Positions 25,119 through 39,338 of a stretch of DNA of 64,000 nt are shown here, piece by piece. The notes beneath the pieces were generated by a model. That model was not told where the DNA came from. It was given only the letters and a program-made list of their open reading frames with translations, and did no database searches. The DNA comes from Thermoflexus hugenholtzii JAD2 (GTDB taxonomy: Bacteria; Chloroflexota; Anaerolineae; Thermoflexales; Thermoflexaceae): positions 1 to 64,000 of the forward strand of contig NZ_FYEK01000078.1 of NCBI RefSeq assembly GCF_900187885.1, in the 5' to 3' direction. Every line of letters starts with the position of its first letter. Within the stretch, counting starts at the first letter, position 1. Position numbers and translations under genes: made by a program.

Positions 25119-26534
25119 TCATCCTCCGCCGGACATCCCGGCCACGAAGCCGCCCTCGGTCATCTTCCGCACGTCCAGGACCTCGTCGAGCTTCTCCGGC
25201 GGCATCAGACCCATCTCCAGGACCACCTCCCGGATGGTGCGGTTCTCCGCCATGGCCTTCTTAACCACCTCCGCCGCCCGGTCGTAGCCGATGTAGGGCG
25301 TGAGGGCGGTGGCCAGGATGGCGTTCTTGTGCACCAGGGTCTCCATGTGCTCCCGGTCGGGCACGATGCCGCAGATGCATTTATCGGCCAGGACGGTGGC
25401 GGCGCTCGCCAGGATGTGGATGGACTGCAGCAGGTTGTGGGCGATCACCGGAAGGGCCACGTTGAGCTCGAAGTTCCCCGAGGCCCCGGCCATGTTGATG
25501 ACCACATCGTTGCCCATCACCTGCATGCAGACCATCATCACCGCCTCGGGGATCACCGGGTTGATCTTCCCGGGCATGATCGAGGAGCCCGGCTGCAGGG
25601 CGGGGAGGCGGATCTCCGCCAGGCCCGCCTGAGGGCCCGAGTTCATCCAGCGCAGGTCGTTGGCGATCTTATAGAGCGAGACCGCCACCGTCTTCAGCTG
25701 CCCGCTGAGCTCCACCGCCGCGTCCTGGGCCGCCTGGGCCTCGAAGTGGTTCTCCGCCTCACGGAACGGCAGGCCGGTCTCCTCGCGCAACGCCGCCGCG
25801 ATGCGTTGACCGAACTCCGGATGGGTGTTGATGCCGGTCCCCACCGCCGTCCCGCCCAGGGCCAGCTCCGCCAGGTGCGGCAGGGCCGCCTCAATGCGCC
25901 GGATGCCATGTTCGATCTGGCTGGCGTAGCCTGAGAACTCCTGCCCCAGGCGGATCGGCATGGCGTCCATCAGGTGCGTGCGGCCGGTCTTGACGATGTC
26001 ATCGAACTCCCGGGCCTTATCCGCCAGCACCTCGTGGAGATGCCGCAGGGCCGGGAGCAGCCGTTCATGGACGGCCAGGTAGGCCGAGACGTGGATGGCG
26101 GCCGGGATGACGTCGTTGGAGGACTGGCCCAGGTTCACATGGTCGTTGGGATGCACCTCCTTCGAGCCGATGGCCCCGCCCAGGATCTGGATCGCCCGGT
26201 TGGCGATGACCTCGTTGGCGTTCATGTTGGTCGAGGTCCCCGAGCCGGTTTGGAAGATGTCCAGCGGGAAGTGATCATCCAGCTTCCCCTCGATGACCTC
26301 CCGGGCCGCCTGCATGATCGCGTTCGCCCGGCGCTCATCCAGCAGGCCCAGATCCCGGTTGACCCGCGCGGCGCAGTATTTGATCAGCCCCAGGGCGCGG
26401 ATGAAATCCCGGTGGAACCGGATCCCGCTGATGGGGAAGTTCTCGATGGCCCGCTGGGTCTGCGCCCCCCACAGGGCATGGGCGGGGACCCGCACCTCGC
26501 CCAGCGAATCCCGCTCAATTCGGAACGCCTCCAT
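25119..26534 (-). CDS. fumC: Class II fumarate hydratase
   Basis: A 471-residue homotetrameric-type fumarase converting fumarate and L-malate, the step after succinate dehydrogenase. The fumarase/aspartase superfamily signature [20 protein letters not shown] is present, along with [19 protein letters not shown] and [20 protein letters not shown]. The start is ATG 26534 (AGGAGGTCGCC upstream); an upstream extension in frame is unlikely. It encodes a TCA enzyme close to, but not within, the sdh operon, on the opposite strand. Confidence 0.95.
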   Translation of the reverse strand: MEAFRIERDSLGEVRVPAHALWGAQTQRAIENFPISGIRFHRDFIRALGLIKYCAARVNRDLGLLDERRANAIMQAAREVIEGKLDDHFPLDIFQTGSGTSTNMNANEVIANRAIQILGGAIGSKEVHPNDHVNLGQSSNDVIPAAIHVSAYLAVHERLLPALRHLHEVLADKAREFDDIVKTGRTHLMDAMPIRLGQEFSGYASQIEHGIRRIEAALPHLAELALGGTAVGTGINTHPEFGQRIAAALREETGLPFREAENHFEAQAAQDAAVELSGQLKTVAVSLYKIANDLRWMNSGPQAGLAEIRLPALQPGSSIMPGKINPVIPEAVMMVCMQVMGNDVVINMAGASGNFELNVALPVIAHNLLQSIHILASAATVLADKCICGIVPDREHMETLVHKNAILATALTPYIGYDRAAEVVKKAMAENRTIREVVLEMGLMPPEKLDEVLDVRKMTEGGFVAGMSGGG

Positions 26535-26580
26535 GGCGACCTCCTGCGGATGGATGTCGCCACCGCCGCCCATCCGCCCC

Positions 26581-26808
26581 TCACCGCCAGAGTCGGAACA
26601 CCAGGTTCAACACCAGCGTGAGCAGCAAGCTCAACAGGATCGAGGTGGCCAGCGGGAAGAAGAACACGAAATTCCCCTTCTGGATCAGGATGTCCCCCGG
26701 CAGCCGGCCCAGGCCGGGGACCCGACCGATGAGAAGGAACAGGAAGCCGAAAGCCAGGAAGAAAAGGCCGATCAGGATGAACCAGCGTCCGAACTCCTGG
26801 AACGGCAT
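26581..26808 (-). CDS. DUF2905 family small membrane protein
   Basis: A 75-residue protein with two helices, [20 protein letters not shown] and [20 protein letters not shown], around the DUF2905 hallmark [20 protein letters not shown]. Function unknown; common in bacteria. ATG 26808 was chosen because GGAGGGGG lies 6-8 nt upstream; ATG 26814 is the alternative. It lies 46 nt upstream of fumC. Confidence 0.85.
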   Translation of the reverse strand: MPFQEFGRWFILIGLFFLAFGFLFLLIGRVPGLGRLPGDILIQKGNFVFFFPLATSILLSLLLTLVLNLVFRLWR

Positions 26809-26833
26809 CCGCATCCCCCTCCAAACGCCGGGC

Positions 26834-27373
26834 TTACCAGCCTTCCAGGTATTTCCGCCATTCCACATATTCTCGCAGATAGGACCCAAAAAGATAGCGG
26901 ATGGTGGGGACCGGCTCGAAGGGCGGACGGAGCAGGGTCATGTGAGCCTCCGCCGGCGTGCGGTTCCCCTTGCGACGGTTGCATGCCGGGCAGGCCGCCA
27001 CCAGGTTCTCCCAGGTGTGCCCCCCGCCCCGATGCCGCGGGATCACGTGATCCACCGTGAGATGCGGGGAGGACCGCCCGCAATACTGGCAGGTATACTG
27101 ATCCCGGCGGAGGATCTCCCGCTTGGTCAAACGGAGCCGGCGGGGCGGCCGGCGCACCACATAGCGCAGACGGATCACCGAGGGGCGGGGGAAAACCCGG
27201 GAGGGCGTGCGCACCTCGCCCCGGCCGTTCTCCAGGATCTCCGCCTTCCCGCTGAGCACCAGGACGATCGCCCGGCGGAGGGAGCAAACGTTTAACGGCT
27301 CGAAGTTGGCGTTCAGCACCAACACCGGCTCTCGAAGCGGCGATAGGGATGAGAACCTCCTTGAGGCCTCCAT
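26834..27373 (-). CDS. HNH endonuclease family protein
   Basis: A 179-residue HNH protein. The zinc-ribbon-like HNH core is [20 protein letters not shown], then [20 protein letters not shown], with paired CxxC motifs and the DH/N/H catalytic residues. The N-terminal half ([32 protein letters not shown]) is the conserved extension of a widespread stand-alone bacterial HNH family, possibly linked to DNA repair rather than restriction. The frame is open 41 codons further upstream, but ATG 27373 with AGGAAGGT and the conserved start position are preferred. Confidence 0.85.
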   Translation of the reverse strand: MEASRRFSSLSPLREPVLVLNANFEPLNVCSLRRAIVLVLSGKAEILENGRGEVRTPSRVFPRPSVIRLRYVVRRPPRRLRLTKREILRRDQYTCQYCGRSSPHLTVDHVIPRHRGGGHTWENLVAACPACNRRKGNRTPAEAHMTLLRPPFEPVPTIRYLFGSYLREYVEWRKYLEGW

Positions 27374-27439
27374 GGCTTCAACCTTCCTGCCGCTGGCTTC
27401 TCCAGGCGGATCGGGAGATCTCGAACGCGCTCGCCCTCC

Positions 27440-27445
27440 ATTATA
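27440..27445 (-). promoter_or_regulatory. -10 element upstream of the HNH gene
   Basis: On the minus strand the sequence reads TATAAT at 27445-27440, about 67 bp before the HNH start. No convincing -35 is seen at 16-18 bp, so this is a weak prediction. Confidence 0.35.
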
Positions 27446-27515
27446 AACACAGGAAGCCGGATCCGCCAGCCGGCGGGTTGAGGAATCCGGGGACACGGCT
27501 GTGACCCTTGTGGCC

Positions 27516-28670
27516 TCAGGGGAGGGAAGCCTCGGGCCCTTCGCCGGGAGCGCCGCCCAAGGCCCGGAGCTCGTGGTGAAGGCGCCGGGCCAGGAGTCGA
27601 CGTTCCTCCGGGCTCAGGAAGGCGGCCTCGATCCCGTTCTCCAGGATCCGGAGCAGGTCGGGCCACTGCAACCCCATCCCGGCCATAGCGAACAGATACT
27701 CATCGGTCAGGGTGGTATCGCTGATGCTGGGATCATCTGTGTTCAAGGTGACCTTCAGGCCCAGGCGGTAAAGATCCGGGAGGGGATGTCGGTGGAACCC
27801 GGCCACCGCCCCGGTGTGCAGGTTGCTGGTGGGGCAGACCTCAAGGGGGATGCCTCGCTCGTGCAGCAGCCGGAGCACCTGCACATCATGCACCGCCTGG
27901 ATCCCGTGGCCGATGCGATGGGCTCCCAGGACCAGGATCGCCTGACGGATGTTGGCCGGAGGGCCTACCTCCCCGGCGTGGACGGTGAGGAAGAGCCCCT
28001 GCTCCCGGGCCCACCGGAAGACCGGCAGAAGCGATTCCGGCCCGTAGCGAGCCTCATCTCCGGCCAGATCCAAGCCCACCACCCCATCCCGGCGATGGGC
28101 CACCGCCAGGCGGGCGATCCGCCAGGCCACCTCGGGATCCTCCCCCCGCACGATGGTCATGATGAGGCGCACCATGATATCGAAATCGCCCTCGGCCCGG
28201 CGCACTCCCTCCAGCACCCACTCGGTCACCTCCTCCAACCGGAACCCCTGGGCCTGGGCCAGGGCCGCGGGATTGAAGCGCAGCTCCAGATAGCGCACGC
28301 CATCGGCGGCCGCGTCGGCCACCGCCTCGTATGCCATGCGCTGGATGGCCTCCTCGCTGGTGTAGAAGCGACGGAGGATCTGAAACCGGGCGAGGAAGCG
28401 CTGGAAATCGGCGGGCTCGCTCGCCGTGACCCGCAACAACGGCTCCAGGGTCGCCGGGGTCGGATCCAGCCCCAGAGGGAGTTTGTGGCGCCGGGCGATC
28501 TCCAGCAATGTGCTCAGGCGGAGGGAGCCTTCCAGATGCCGGTGCAGATCCACCTTGGGGAGGCGCCGCAACCAGGCCCGCCAGGCATGGGCCGCCGGCC
28601 CATGCCGCAGGCGCATCCGGTCCCGCTCCGGGGTCCGCAGCTTCACATCCTCTGGATCCCGGCGGATCAT
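27516..28670 (-). CDS. add: Adenosine deaminase family
   Basis: A 384-residue amidohydrolase-fold enzyme. Zinc ligands are in [14 protein letters not shown] (HxH), VHAGE, and [10 protein letters not shown]; the catalytic glutamate region [15 protein letters not shown] and the [10 protein letters not shown] motif are typical of adenosine deaminases. It hydrolyses adenosine to inosine in purine salvage; adenine or aminodeoxyfutalosine deaminase activity is possible in this family. GGGGAGCGAGG precedes ATG 28670. Confidence 0.88.
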   Translation of the reverse strand: MIRRDPEDVKLRTPERDRMRLRHGPAAHAWRAWLRRLPKVDLHRHLEGSLRLSTLLEIARRHKLPLGLDPTPATLEPLLRVTASEPADFQRFLARFQILRRFYTSEEAIQRMAYEAVADAAADGVRYLELRFNPAALAQAQGFRLEEVTEWVLEGVRRAEGDFDIMVRLIMTIVRGEDPEVAWRIARLAVAHRRDGVVGLDLAGDEARYGPESLLPVFRWAREQGLFLTVHAGEVGPPANIRQAILVLGAHRIGHGIQAVHDVQVLRLLHERGIPLEVCPTSNLHTGAVAGFHRHPLPDLYRLGLKVTLNTDDPSISDTTLTDEYLFAMAGMGLQWPDLLRILENGIEAAFLSPEERRLLARRLHHELRALGGAPGEGPEASLP

Positions 28671-28740
28671 CCTCGCTCCCCGTTCGATTGTGCCTTTTCA
28701 CAGGATGCCATGGGGTGGATTCGCTGGACCGCCACAGCCT

Positions 28741-31700
28741 TTACGATTCCCCGAAGAGGAACTCCAGCAGCTCGTCGGAGGCCACGGCCGGCGGCTTGGG
28801 GATCGTGAAGTAGAAAGTGCTCCCCTTGCCGAGCTCGCTCTCCGCCCAGACCCGTCCCCCGTGGGCCTCCACGATCCGCTTGACGATGGCCAACCCCAGC
28901 CCCATCCCGCCGAACCGCCGCCGGGTGGAGCCGTCCACCTGATAAAACCGCTCGAAGATCCGATCCAGTTTATCCGGCGGGATGCCGATGCCGGTGTCCT
29001 GAACGGAGACCTCCACGTGGTCTCCGCGATCCACCACCCGCACTGTGATGCGCCCCCCATTGGGGCTGAACTTCACCGCGTTGTGCAACAGGTTGTCCAG
29101 GACCTGGGAAAGCCGCTCCCGGTCGCCCCACACGACGAGCGGCCCGCCGGGCTCCTCCAGGAGGATCTCCAGATTGGACTGGGATGCCGTGAGTTGGAAA
29201 CCCTGGATGGAGACGCGGGCCAGGCTCACGATATCCACTGCCTCAAAGGCCAACGTCCCCCGCTCGATCCGCTGCAGGGTGACGATGTCCCCCACCAGCC
29301 GGGTGAGGAGGTTGGTCTTCTCCGCGATGATCCCCAGGGCCTCCCGCTGGGCCTCCGTCAGCGGGCCCATGGAGCCATCGATCAGGAGATCCACATACCC
29401 CTTGATGAACGTCAAGGGCGTGCGCAGCTCGTGGGAGACATTCTGCACGATCTCGTCCTTCAGGCGATCCGCCTCCTGGAGCTCCTCATAGGCCCGGCGC
29501 AGCTCCTCCGCGTGGACCCGCAGCTCGTAGAAGAGGCGGGCGTTCTCGATGGCCGCGGCAGCCTGGGCGGCCACCACCGTGAGCAGCCGCTCGTGCTCCG
29601 GCTGAAACGCATGGGGGACCTCATCATCGACTGAGAGGGCCCCAATGGCCCGATCCCCCACGATCAGGGGAACACACAGGATGGAGCGCACCGAAGGGTC
29701 GAAGACCACAAAGCGAGGATCTTCGCGGGTATCGGGGACGTAGATCGGGCGCTTCTCCTGAACCACCCGTCCGGCGATCCCTTCCCCGATCCGCAGGCGG
29801 GCTTCCCGCCGCCAGCGGTCCTTCACCCCGGCGGCCGCCCGGATCTCCAGCATCTCCGTCTTGGGGTTCAGCAACATGATGTTGGCCGCCCGGCAGCGGA
29901 GCACCTCCCGCAAGGTCGTGACCACGGAATCCAGCAAGATCCCCAAATCAAGGGTGGTGCTCATGCGGCGGGCGAACTCATAAAGGGTAGTCACTTCCCG
30001 GAGGCGCTGGGCGGTCTCGCGATGGAGGCGGGCGTTCTCCAGCAGCACCGCCAGGTGGCCCGCCAGGACGGTCATTAGACGAAGATCTTCCTCGCTGAAG
30101 GCGTTGGGCCGTGGGCTCTCCGCGTTCAGCACGCCGATCACGCGCTCGCCAATCTTCAAGGGGACCGCCAGCTCGGATCGGGTGCTGGGCTCCGCCTCGA
30201 TGTAGTCTGGATCCTGCCGCACGTCCGGCACCAGGGCGGGCATCCCGGTGCGGGCGACCCGCCCGCAGATGCCCTGCTCAACCGTCAGGGGGACGCGAAG
30301 GGCCTGCTCCGAGAAGCCGTAATGTCCGATGCTCTTCAGCGCCCCGGTCCCTTCCTCCAGCAACAAGCACTCCACTGCCTCGAAGCCCAGAGTGCGCTGG
30401 ATGGCCGCGAGGGCCTGGCGGACGACCCGGTCCGGATCCAGGGTCACCGCCGCCGCGGTGATCACCTCATACAGGATCGTCAACTCGTTCAGGCGGCGAC
30501 GCACCGTTTGGAAAAGCCGGGCGTTCTCCAGGGCGATGGCCAGCTGGCCGGCCAGAGCGCTGAGCAGACGGATGTGCTCCTCCCGGAAGGCCCCCGGCTC
30601 CGGGCTCTGGACGTCCAGGACTCCGACCAGGCGGTCGCCTGCGAGCAGGGGAACCGCCAGCTCGGAGCGCGTCTCAAGGATGGAGGGAAGGTAGCCCGCA
30701 TCAGCCTGCACGTCCGGGACGCACACCGGGGCCCGCGTGGCTCCCGCCCGCCCGACGATGCCCTCCCCGAGGCGCACCTGTGACACCCGCCGCGCCTCCT
30801 CCGCCCGCTCCCCGGTTCGATACCGCACCAGGATGTGAGGATCCACCGGATGAGCCAGGAAAAGGGCAACGTAGCGGAAGGCAGGTATCTCCTGGAGCAT
30901 CTTCAAAGTTTGCTCGACTAGGGTCTCGAAATCCATCGAGCGGACGGCGATCTCGGAGGCCTGGCGCAGGATCTCCAGCTCGGCGAGGCGCTGGCGGGCG
31001 GCCTCGTAGAGCTGAGCGTTGGCGATGGCCACGGCCACCTGATCGACCACCGTGCCCAGCCAGCGGAGCTCGTCCGCGCGGAACAGTCGGGGCTCCCCGA
31101 AAACCACGTGGAGCGTCCCGATGATCCGGCCGGCGTGACGCAGGGGGAAGGCCGCGACCGCCCCCACCCTCCACGTCCGCGCCTCCGCATCCTGGAAGAA
31201 GGGATGGACGGTCGCATCCGGGATGATCAGAGGATGCCCGGTTCGACACACCGTTTCCGTGACCCCCCCGGGGCGAGGAGGAGGGGCCTCCCACCGGAGC
31301 TCCCCTTCCCGGGCGAGCGTCATCCCGCCGCGCCAGCGCTCCCCGGCCTCATCCCGGAGATGGATGTAAATCCGATCCGCACCCGTATGCTCCAGCAGCC
31401 GCCGGGCCACCGTTTCGAGCACATGATGGAGATCGAGGGTGGAGGTGACCTGAGCGGCCACCTCCTGCAAGGTGGTGAGCTCCGCGATCCGCCGCTGGGA
31501 GTCTTCATACAGTCGGGCGTTGTGCAGGGCCAGGCCGATGTGATCGGCCAGGGACTGGAAGATCGGCTCATCCTCCGGAAGGAACGTCTCGGGGTGGACC
31601 GAGAAGAGCACCAGCGCTCCGAGCACCATCCCTTCCAGGTGGAGGGGAATGACCGCCAGCGAGCGGACCGGATCCATCTCCTCCGGCACGAAGGGCTGAT

Positions 31701-34587
31701 AACGCTCATCCCGCCGCGCGTCCATGATGCGCGCGATCGCATCGTTTTCGATGCTCCAGGCCAAGACACCGCCCATCGGCCGAAGGTCCCCGGCGGGAAG
31801 GTATTCCGAGAGCAGGCCGGCGGAGGCGGCCACCTCAACATGCGCCCGGTCCGCGCTGACCCGGAAGAGAACGGCCCCGTCGCAGATCCCCATCTCGGCC
31901 ACGATCTGCCGGGCCGCCGTCTCGAACACCTCCGGGATCCGCAAGGCTCCCGTCAGCGGCCGGGTGATCCGGCTCAACGCCTCGAGCAGCCCCGCCCGGC
32001 GCTGCTCCGCTTCATAGAGCATCGTGTTAGCCAAGGCCACGCTCACCTGATCCGCCAGGGCCCGGGCCAGCTGGATCTCCTCGTCCGTGAACGTCCTCAA
32101 CCGGACGTCGCTGAGCTCGATCAGGCCGATGGCGCGGCCCCGCACCCACAGCGGGAGCATCAGACAGGTCTGATACCCGAACTCCTGCATCCATGCCTTC
32201 TCGTGGGGATCCGCCTCCGGGTCGTCCATACGGATCACCATGAACTCCCCTACCTGAAGCAGCCGGGTCGTGGCCGGATACTGCGCCAGGGGATACCGCC
32301 GGCCGACCTCCGGCAGGGAGGGATCCTCCGCCTGTCGCTCCGGGGGCGTGTAATCCGCCTGAACCACCAGGGACTCCCCCTGGGGATCCAGGAGGGAGAT
32401 CGAGCAATTGGTCACCTGGAGCACGCCGGCGAGATGGCGGGCGGCCTGCCAGAGGACCTCCTGAGTGCTCAGGGTGGAGGCGGCCAGGGCGGCGCCCACC
32501 ACCAGGGCCCCTAAATCCCGCAGCCGCCGCTGGCCCTCGTGATACAGCGCAGCGTTCTGAAAGAGGATGGCTGCGTGGAAAGCCAGCAAGCCGAGGGCTT
32601 CCCACTCCTCATCCGGAAGATCCCGCCCGGGTTCCGGGAAAAGGAGGAGGACCCCCAGGGATCGCTCGCCATAGCGCAGGGGGATCCGCCAGGCGGGCTC
32701 CCCATCCAGGACGATAGCCTGGGGTTCCGCCCCTGCTTCCTCCAGAACCGCGCGCATCGCCCCCGGAGGGCGGGCCGGATCGGAAGGGGGATCCGAGGCG
32801 GCCAGCCGGGCTCGATGGCCTCCTGTGGCGCTCCACACCCAGACCTCGGCGCGTTGGGCCTCCACGAGCTCCCGGGCGACCGCTGCCAGCCGGCTCAGGA
32901 TCCCCTCAGGCTCCGTCTCCGCGGCGAGGGCCGCCATCCCTCGACTCAGCCGGCCCATCCGCAGAACCCGCCGGCGTTCCTGCAGGGTGATCCGGGCGGC
33001 CTCCAGCATCGCGCCCAGCTGGTCGGCCAGGGCCAGGATCAGCCGGGGCTCGGAGGCGAGCCAGCCGCCCGAGCCCGAGGCGCTCAGGCCCAGCAGGCCG
33101 ATGGTCTGCTCCCGGGCCCGGAGGGGGGCCAGGATCAGAGTGCCGGACGGCAAGGGAATCGTCCGAGCCTGACCCTCCCGGAGGACCGCATCGATCGTCT
33201 GCGGCGGGAGCGCCCGCATCCACTCCTCAACGACCTCCGGGGCCAAGCCGTGGCTGTAGCGGCCCTGTCCTTCCCCATCCTGCAGATCCAGCCATCCGCC
33301 TGCGAACCCCAGGCCTTCGACGAGACGGCCCAAGGCCTCCTGGATCAACCGGGGCAACTCCGGTTCGAGCTTCGAGAGGCCGGCCACCGCGTGGCTGATC
33401 TCAGCAACCTGGGCGAGGGCCTGCTGGTAGCGGTCCCGCTCGATGCCGGTAACGCGCAGGCGCTCGGCCATCACCAGGAGCATGGCGATCTGATGGCTGA
33501 GGAGCGTCAGCAGGTCCCGCTCCAGCGGATGGGCGGGTCGGGGCCAGCGATAGCCGAAGGCCAGCAGCCCGATGGTCTCCCCTTGATGGAGCAGGGGGAG
33601 CATCACCAGGGTGCGAACCCCCAGGCTCTCCACCACCTCTCGGGTGATCGGCGCGAGGATCGCGGTGCGGGTATCTTCGATATACCAGGCGTAGCGATGC
33701 GCCCGGAAGGCGGCGTAGGTCGGCTCATCCATTTCCAGCTGGCCGAAACGGACGGGGAAGGCCTCGCCCACACCGAAGCCGATCACCAGCTTCATCCGAC
33801 GGCCGTGCACCCGATAAGCCGCCCCCAGGTCCGCCTTCCACATCTCCATCAGCAGATGCAGGGCGCGAGCGAGCAGCGACCGGGAGTCGTGGAGCTCCGC
33901 GCTCAGCTCCGCCAGCATTCCCAGGCTCTGGGAGAGCTCCCGATGGAGGCGTTCCTCCGCGCCGGGGCTCGTCTGCCGGATCAATCCGCCGCCGGGGATC
34001 GGAGTGGCCAGCCAGCGGGCCTGTCCGCGCTCCCCTTCGGGCCCCAGCACAACCTCCCAGATCACCGGGAGACCCTCCCGGAGGACATGGACCCAGGCCT
34101 CCGCCAGGGCCTGACGCTGAGCGAGGCTTGCCCACTCCCAGAGCGGGCGCTCCAGGAACTGGGATCGGGGGAGCTGCCAGAAGTGGGAGGCCGCGGCGTT
34201 CGCCCACAGGATCCGGCCCTCTGGATCCAGCATGTAGAGAGGCTCGCCGAGCTCCTCCCAGTGGGCGAGGCGGTCTGGAGGGATTAACGGGTCCAGCTGT
34301 AGACGAAGCGCCCCTGGGGAGCGTCCCATCGTGGCAATAAAACGGCATGGAAACGCCATCGGCGCCAGCCAGAGATAGCCCTCCCGCGGCTCGCCCGTGC
34401 GGGCGGCCTCCTCCAGGACAGACCATGCAGGCGAAAGCCGCAGGATGGCCTCCTCCACCCGCAGCCGCCGACGGGGGGCTGATCCGAAGATCCATCCAGC
34501 GAGGGCGGATCTGCCGGGGTAAAGCCAGCCTGTGCGCAGATCCACACGGAGAACCGGATCAGAGGAATGTGCCCCTTGCGCCTTCAT
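28741..34587 (-). CDS. Very large cytoplasmic sensor histidine kinase: PAS plus nine GAF domains
   Basis: About 1948 residues with no membrane segments. One PAS domain (YMLDPEGRILWANAAASHFW) is followed by nine successive GAF modules, recognised by repeated endings such as VRTLVMLPLLHQGETIGLLA, RSLAVIPLHLEGMVLGALVL, RSELAVPLLAGDRLVGVLDV and RSILCVPLIVGDRAIGALSV. Linkers often end in ALENARLF-type helices. The HisKA domain follows (NVSHELRTPLTFIKGYVDLL, phosphoacceptor His about residue 1712). The HATPase domain follows, with DNLLHNAVKFSPNGG, DTGIGIPPDKLDRIFERFYQ and GMGLGLAIVKRIVEAHGG. No receiver domain. Start uncertain: ATG 34587 assumed; ATG 34659 is possible. Signal unknown; redox, light or small-ligand input is typical of GAF domains. 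Confidence 0.88.
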   Translation of the reverse strand: MKAQGAHSSDPVLRVDLRTGWLYPGRSALAGWIFGSAPRRRLRVEEAILRLSPAWSVLEEAARTGEPREGYLWLAPMAFPCRFIATMGRSPGALRLQLDPLIPPDRLAHWEELGEPLYMLDPEGRILWANAAASHFWQLPRSQFLERPLWEWASLAQRQALAEAWVHVLREGLPVIWEVVLGPEGERGQARWLATPIPGGGLIRQTSPGAEERLHRELSQSLGMLAELSAELHDSRSLLARALHLLMEMWKADLGAAYRVHGRRMKLVIGFGVGEAFPVRFGQLEMDEPTYAAFRAHRYAWYIEDTRTAILAPITREVVESLGVRTLVMLPLLHQGETIGLLAFGYRWPRPAHPLERDLLTLLSHQIAMLLVMAERLRVTGIERDRYQQALAQVAEISHAVAGLSKLEPELPRLIQEALGRLVEGLGFAGGWLDLQDGEGQGRYSHGLAPEVVEEWMRALPPQTIDAVLREGQARTIPLPSGTLILAPLRAREQTIGLLGLSASGSGGWLASEPRLILALADQLGAMLEAARITLQERRRVLRMGRLSRGMAALAAETEPEGILSRLAAVARELVEAQRAEVWVWSATGGHRARLAASDPPSDPARPPGAMRAVLEEAGAEPQAIVLDGEPAWRIPLRYGERSLGVLLLFPEPGRDLPDEEWEALGLLAFHAAILFQNAALYHEGQRRLRDLGALVVGAALAASTLSTQEVLWQAARHLAGVLQVTNCSISLLDPQGESLVVQADYTPPERQAEDPSLPEVGRRYPLAQYPATTRLLQVGEFMVIRMDDPEADPHEKAWMQEFGYQTCLMLPLWVRGRAIGLIELSDVRLRTFTDEEIQLARALADQVSVALANTMLYEAEQRRAGLLEALSRITRPLTGALRIPEVFETAARQIVAEMGICDGAVLFRVSADRAHVEVAASAGLLSEYLPAGDLRPMGGVLAWSIENDAIARIMDARRDERYQPFVPEEMDPVRSLAVIPLHLEGMVLGALVLFSVHPETFLPEDEPIFQSLADHIGLALHNARLYEDSQRRIAELTTLQEVAAQVTSTLDLHHVLETVARRLLEHTGADRIYIHLRDEAGERWRGGMTLAREGELRWEAPPPRPGGVTETVCRTGHPLIIPDATVHPFFQDAEARTWRVGAVAAFPLRHAGRIIGTLHVVFGEPRLFRADELRWLGTVVDQVAVAIANAQLYEAARQRLAELEILRQASEIAVRSMDFETLVEQTLKMLQEIPAFRYVALFLAHPVDPHILVRYRTGERAEEARRVSQVRLGEGIVGRAGATRAPVCVPDVQADAGYLPSILETRSELAVPLLAGDRLVGVLDVQSPEPGAFREEHIRLLSALAGQLAIALENARLFQTVRRRLNELTILYEVITAAAVTLDPDRVVRQALAAIQRTLGFEAVECLLLEEGTGALKSIGHYGFSEQALRVPLTVEQGICGRVARTGMPALVPDVRQDPDYIEAEPSTRSELAVPLKIGERVIGVLNAESPRPNAFSEEDLRLMTVLAGHLAVLLENARLHRETAQRLREVTTLYEFARRMSTTLDLGILLDSVVTTLREVLRCRAANIMLLNPKTEMLEIRAAAGVKDRWRREARLRIGEGIAGRVVQEKRPIYVPDTREDPRFVVFDPSVRSILCVPLIVGDRAIGALSVDDEVPHAFQPEHERLLTVVAAQAAAAIENARLFYELRVHAEELRRAYEELQEADRLKDEIVQNVSHELRTPLTFIKGYVDLLIDGSMGPLTEAQREALGIIAEKTNLLTRLVGDIVTLQRIERGTLAFEAVDIVSLARVSIQGFQLTASQSNLEILLEEPGGPLVVWGDRERLSQVLDNLLHNAVKFSPNGGRITVRVVDRGDHVEVSVQDTGIGIPPDKLDRIFERFYQVDGSTRRRFGGMGLGLAIVKRIVEAHGGRVWAESELGKGSTFYFTIPKPPAVASDELLEFLFGES

Positions 34588-34971
34588 TTCCCCATCCCCT
34601 GTATTTTGGGAACATTCGGAGCACGCGCCTTCAGCGGTTCCCTCCCGTCTATTATCCATTATCCCCACAAGCAACGATCCCGAGTGCGCCCACGCCCAGT
34701 CCGTTGGGGAGATCGCCAGGAAGGCGCATTTCGGGCCGGGCAACGCAGGCGACGTCGAAGGAATGGGACCCCGGAAGGCCTATGGCCGACGGTTGGCCTG
34801 ATGCGTCGAATGAATTCGACCTCAAGGGGCCTTCGGCCAACAGTCGGCCTGCGCCGACCGAAAAAAATCCTTTACGTCGGCGAAGTCCGACGCCCGGCGC
34901 GCAGCGCCTTATAAGGCCGATTTCCATCGGCGTGAAGGCCTTCGGCCCCACGCATCCTGCGCTTGTGACGA
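34588..34971. other. Intergenic region with GGCCTTCGGCC-type imperfect repeats
   Basis: No convincing gene. Three related blocks near 34770, 34830 and 34938 contain AAGGCCTATGGCC or GGCCTTCGGCC followed by short GTCGGCCTGCG-like tails, suggesting a decayed repeated element. On the minus strand CGTCGG-ACTTCG-CCGACG (34892-34875) followed after 7 nt by seven T (34867-34861) could be a weak terminator for secA. Confidence 0.4.
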
Positions 34972-39042
<4,071 letters not shown>

Positions 39043-39338
39043 CGTCTCCTCTCAGCGCTCCAGAACATCCGAATTGAGCCAAGAGCCCCCTTCCCCGCCC
39101 TCCCCGCGGGCCGGTCCCGGGGCTCTTCCTTAAGTTTAAACCGGATCGCAGGAAGCAAAGGAACCCCGGGCCCGAACGAAAGGGCCATGCGGCTCCCCTG
39201 GAGAGCACCTCCCCAGACCGTATTTCTAACCCTTGATATACGGCGATCCAACGCCGTTGTTTTTCTAAGACCTCTAAGAAATCGATCGCGGAGACAGGCT
39301 GGCGCTCCCGGTCCTCGAACCCCTCCCAGGAGGCGCGC
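39043..39338. other. Intergenic region between secA and the beta-helix gene
   Basis: Divergent spacer containing presumed promoters. A small hairpin ACGGCG-ATCCAA-CGCCGT at 39240-39257 followed by TGTTTTT resembles a weak plus-strand terminator or attenuator, but no plus-strand gene lies just upstream. No protein-coding sequence seen. Confidence 0.35.

Noticed and set aside
39240-39264. Hairpin plus T-run as a definite terminator
   Set aside because: The stem is only 6 bp and there is no plus-strand gene upstream; reported only as a weak element.
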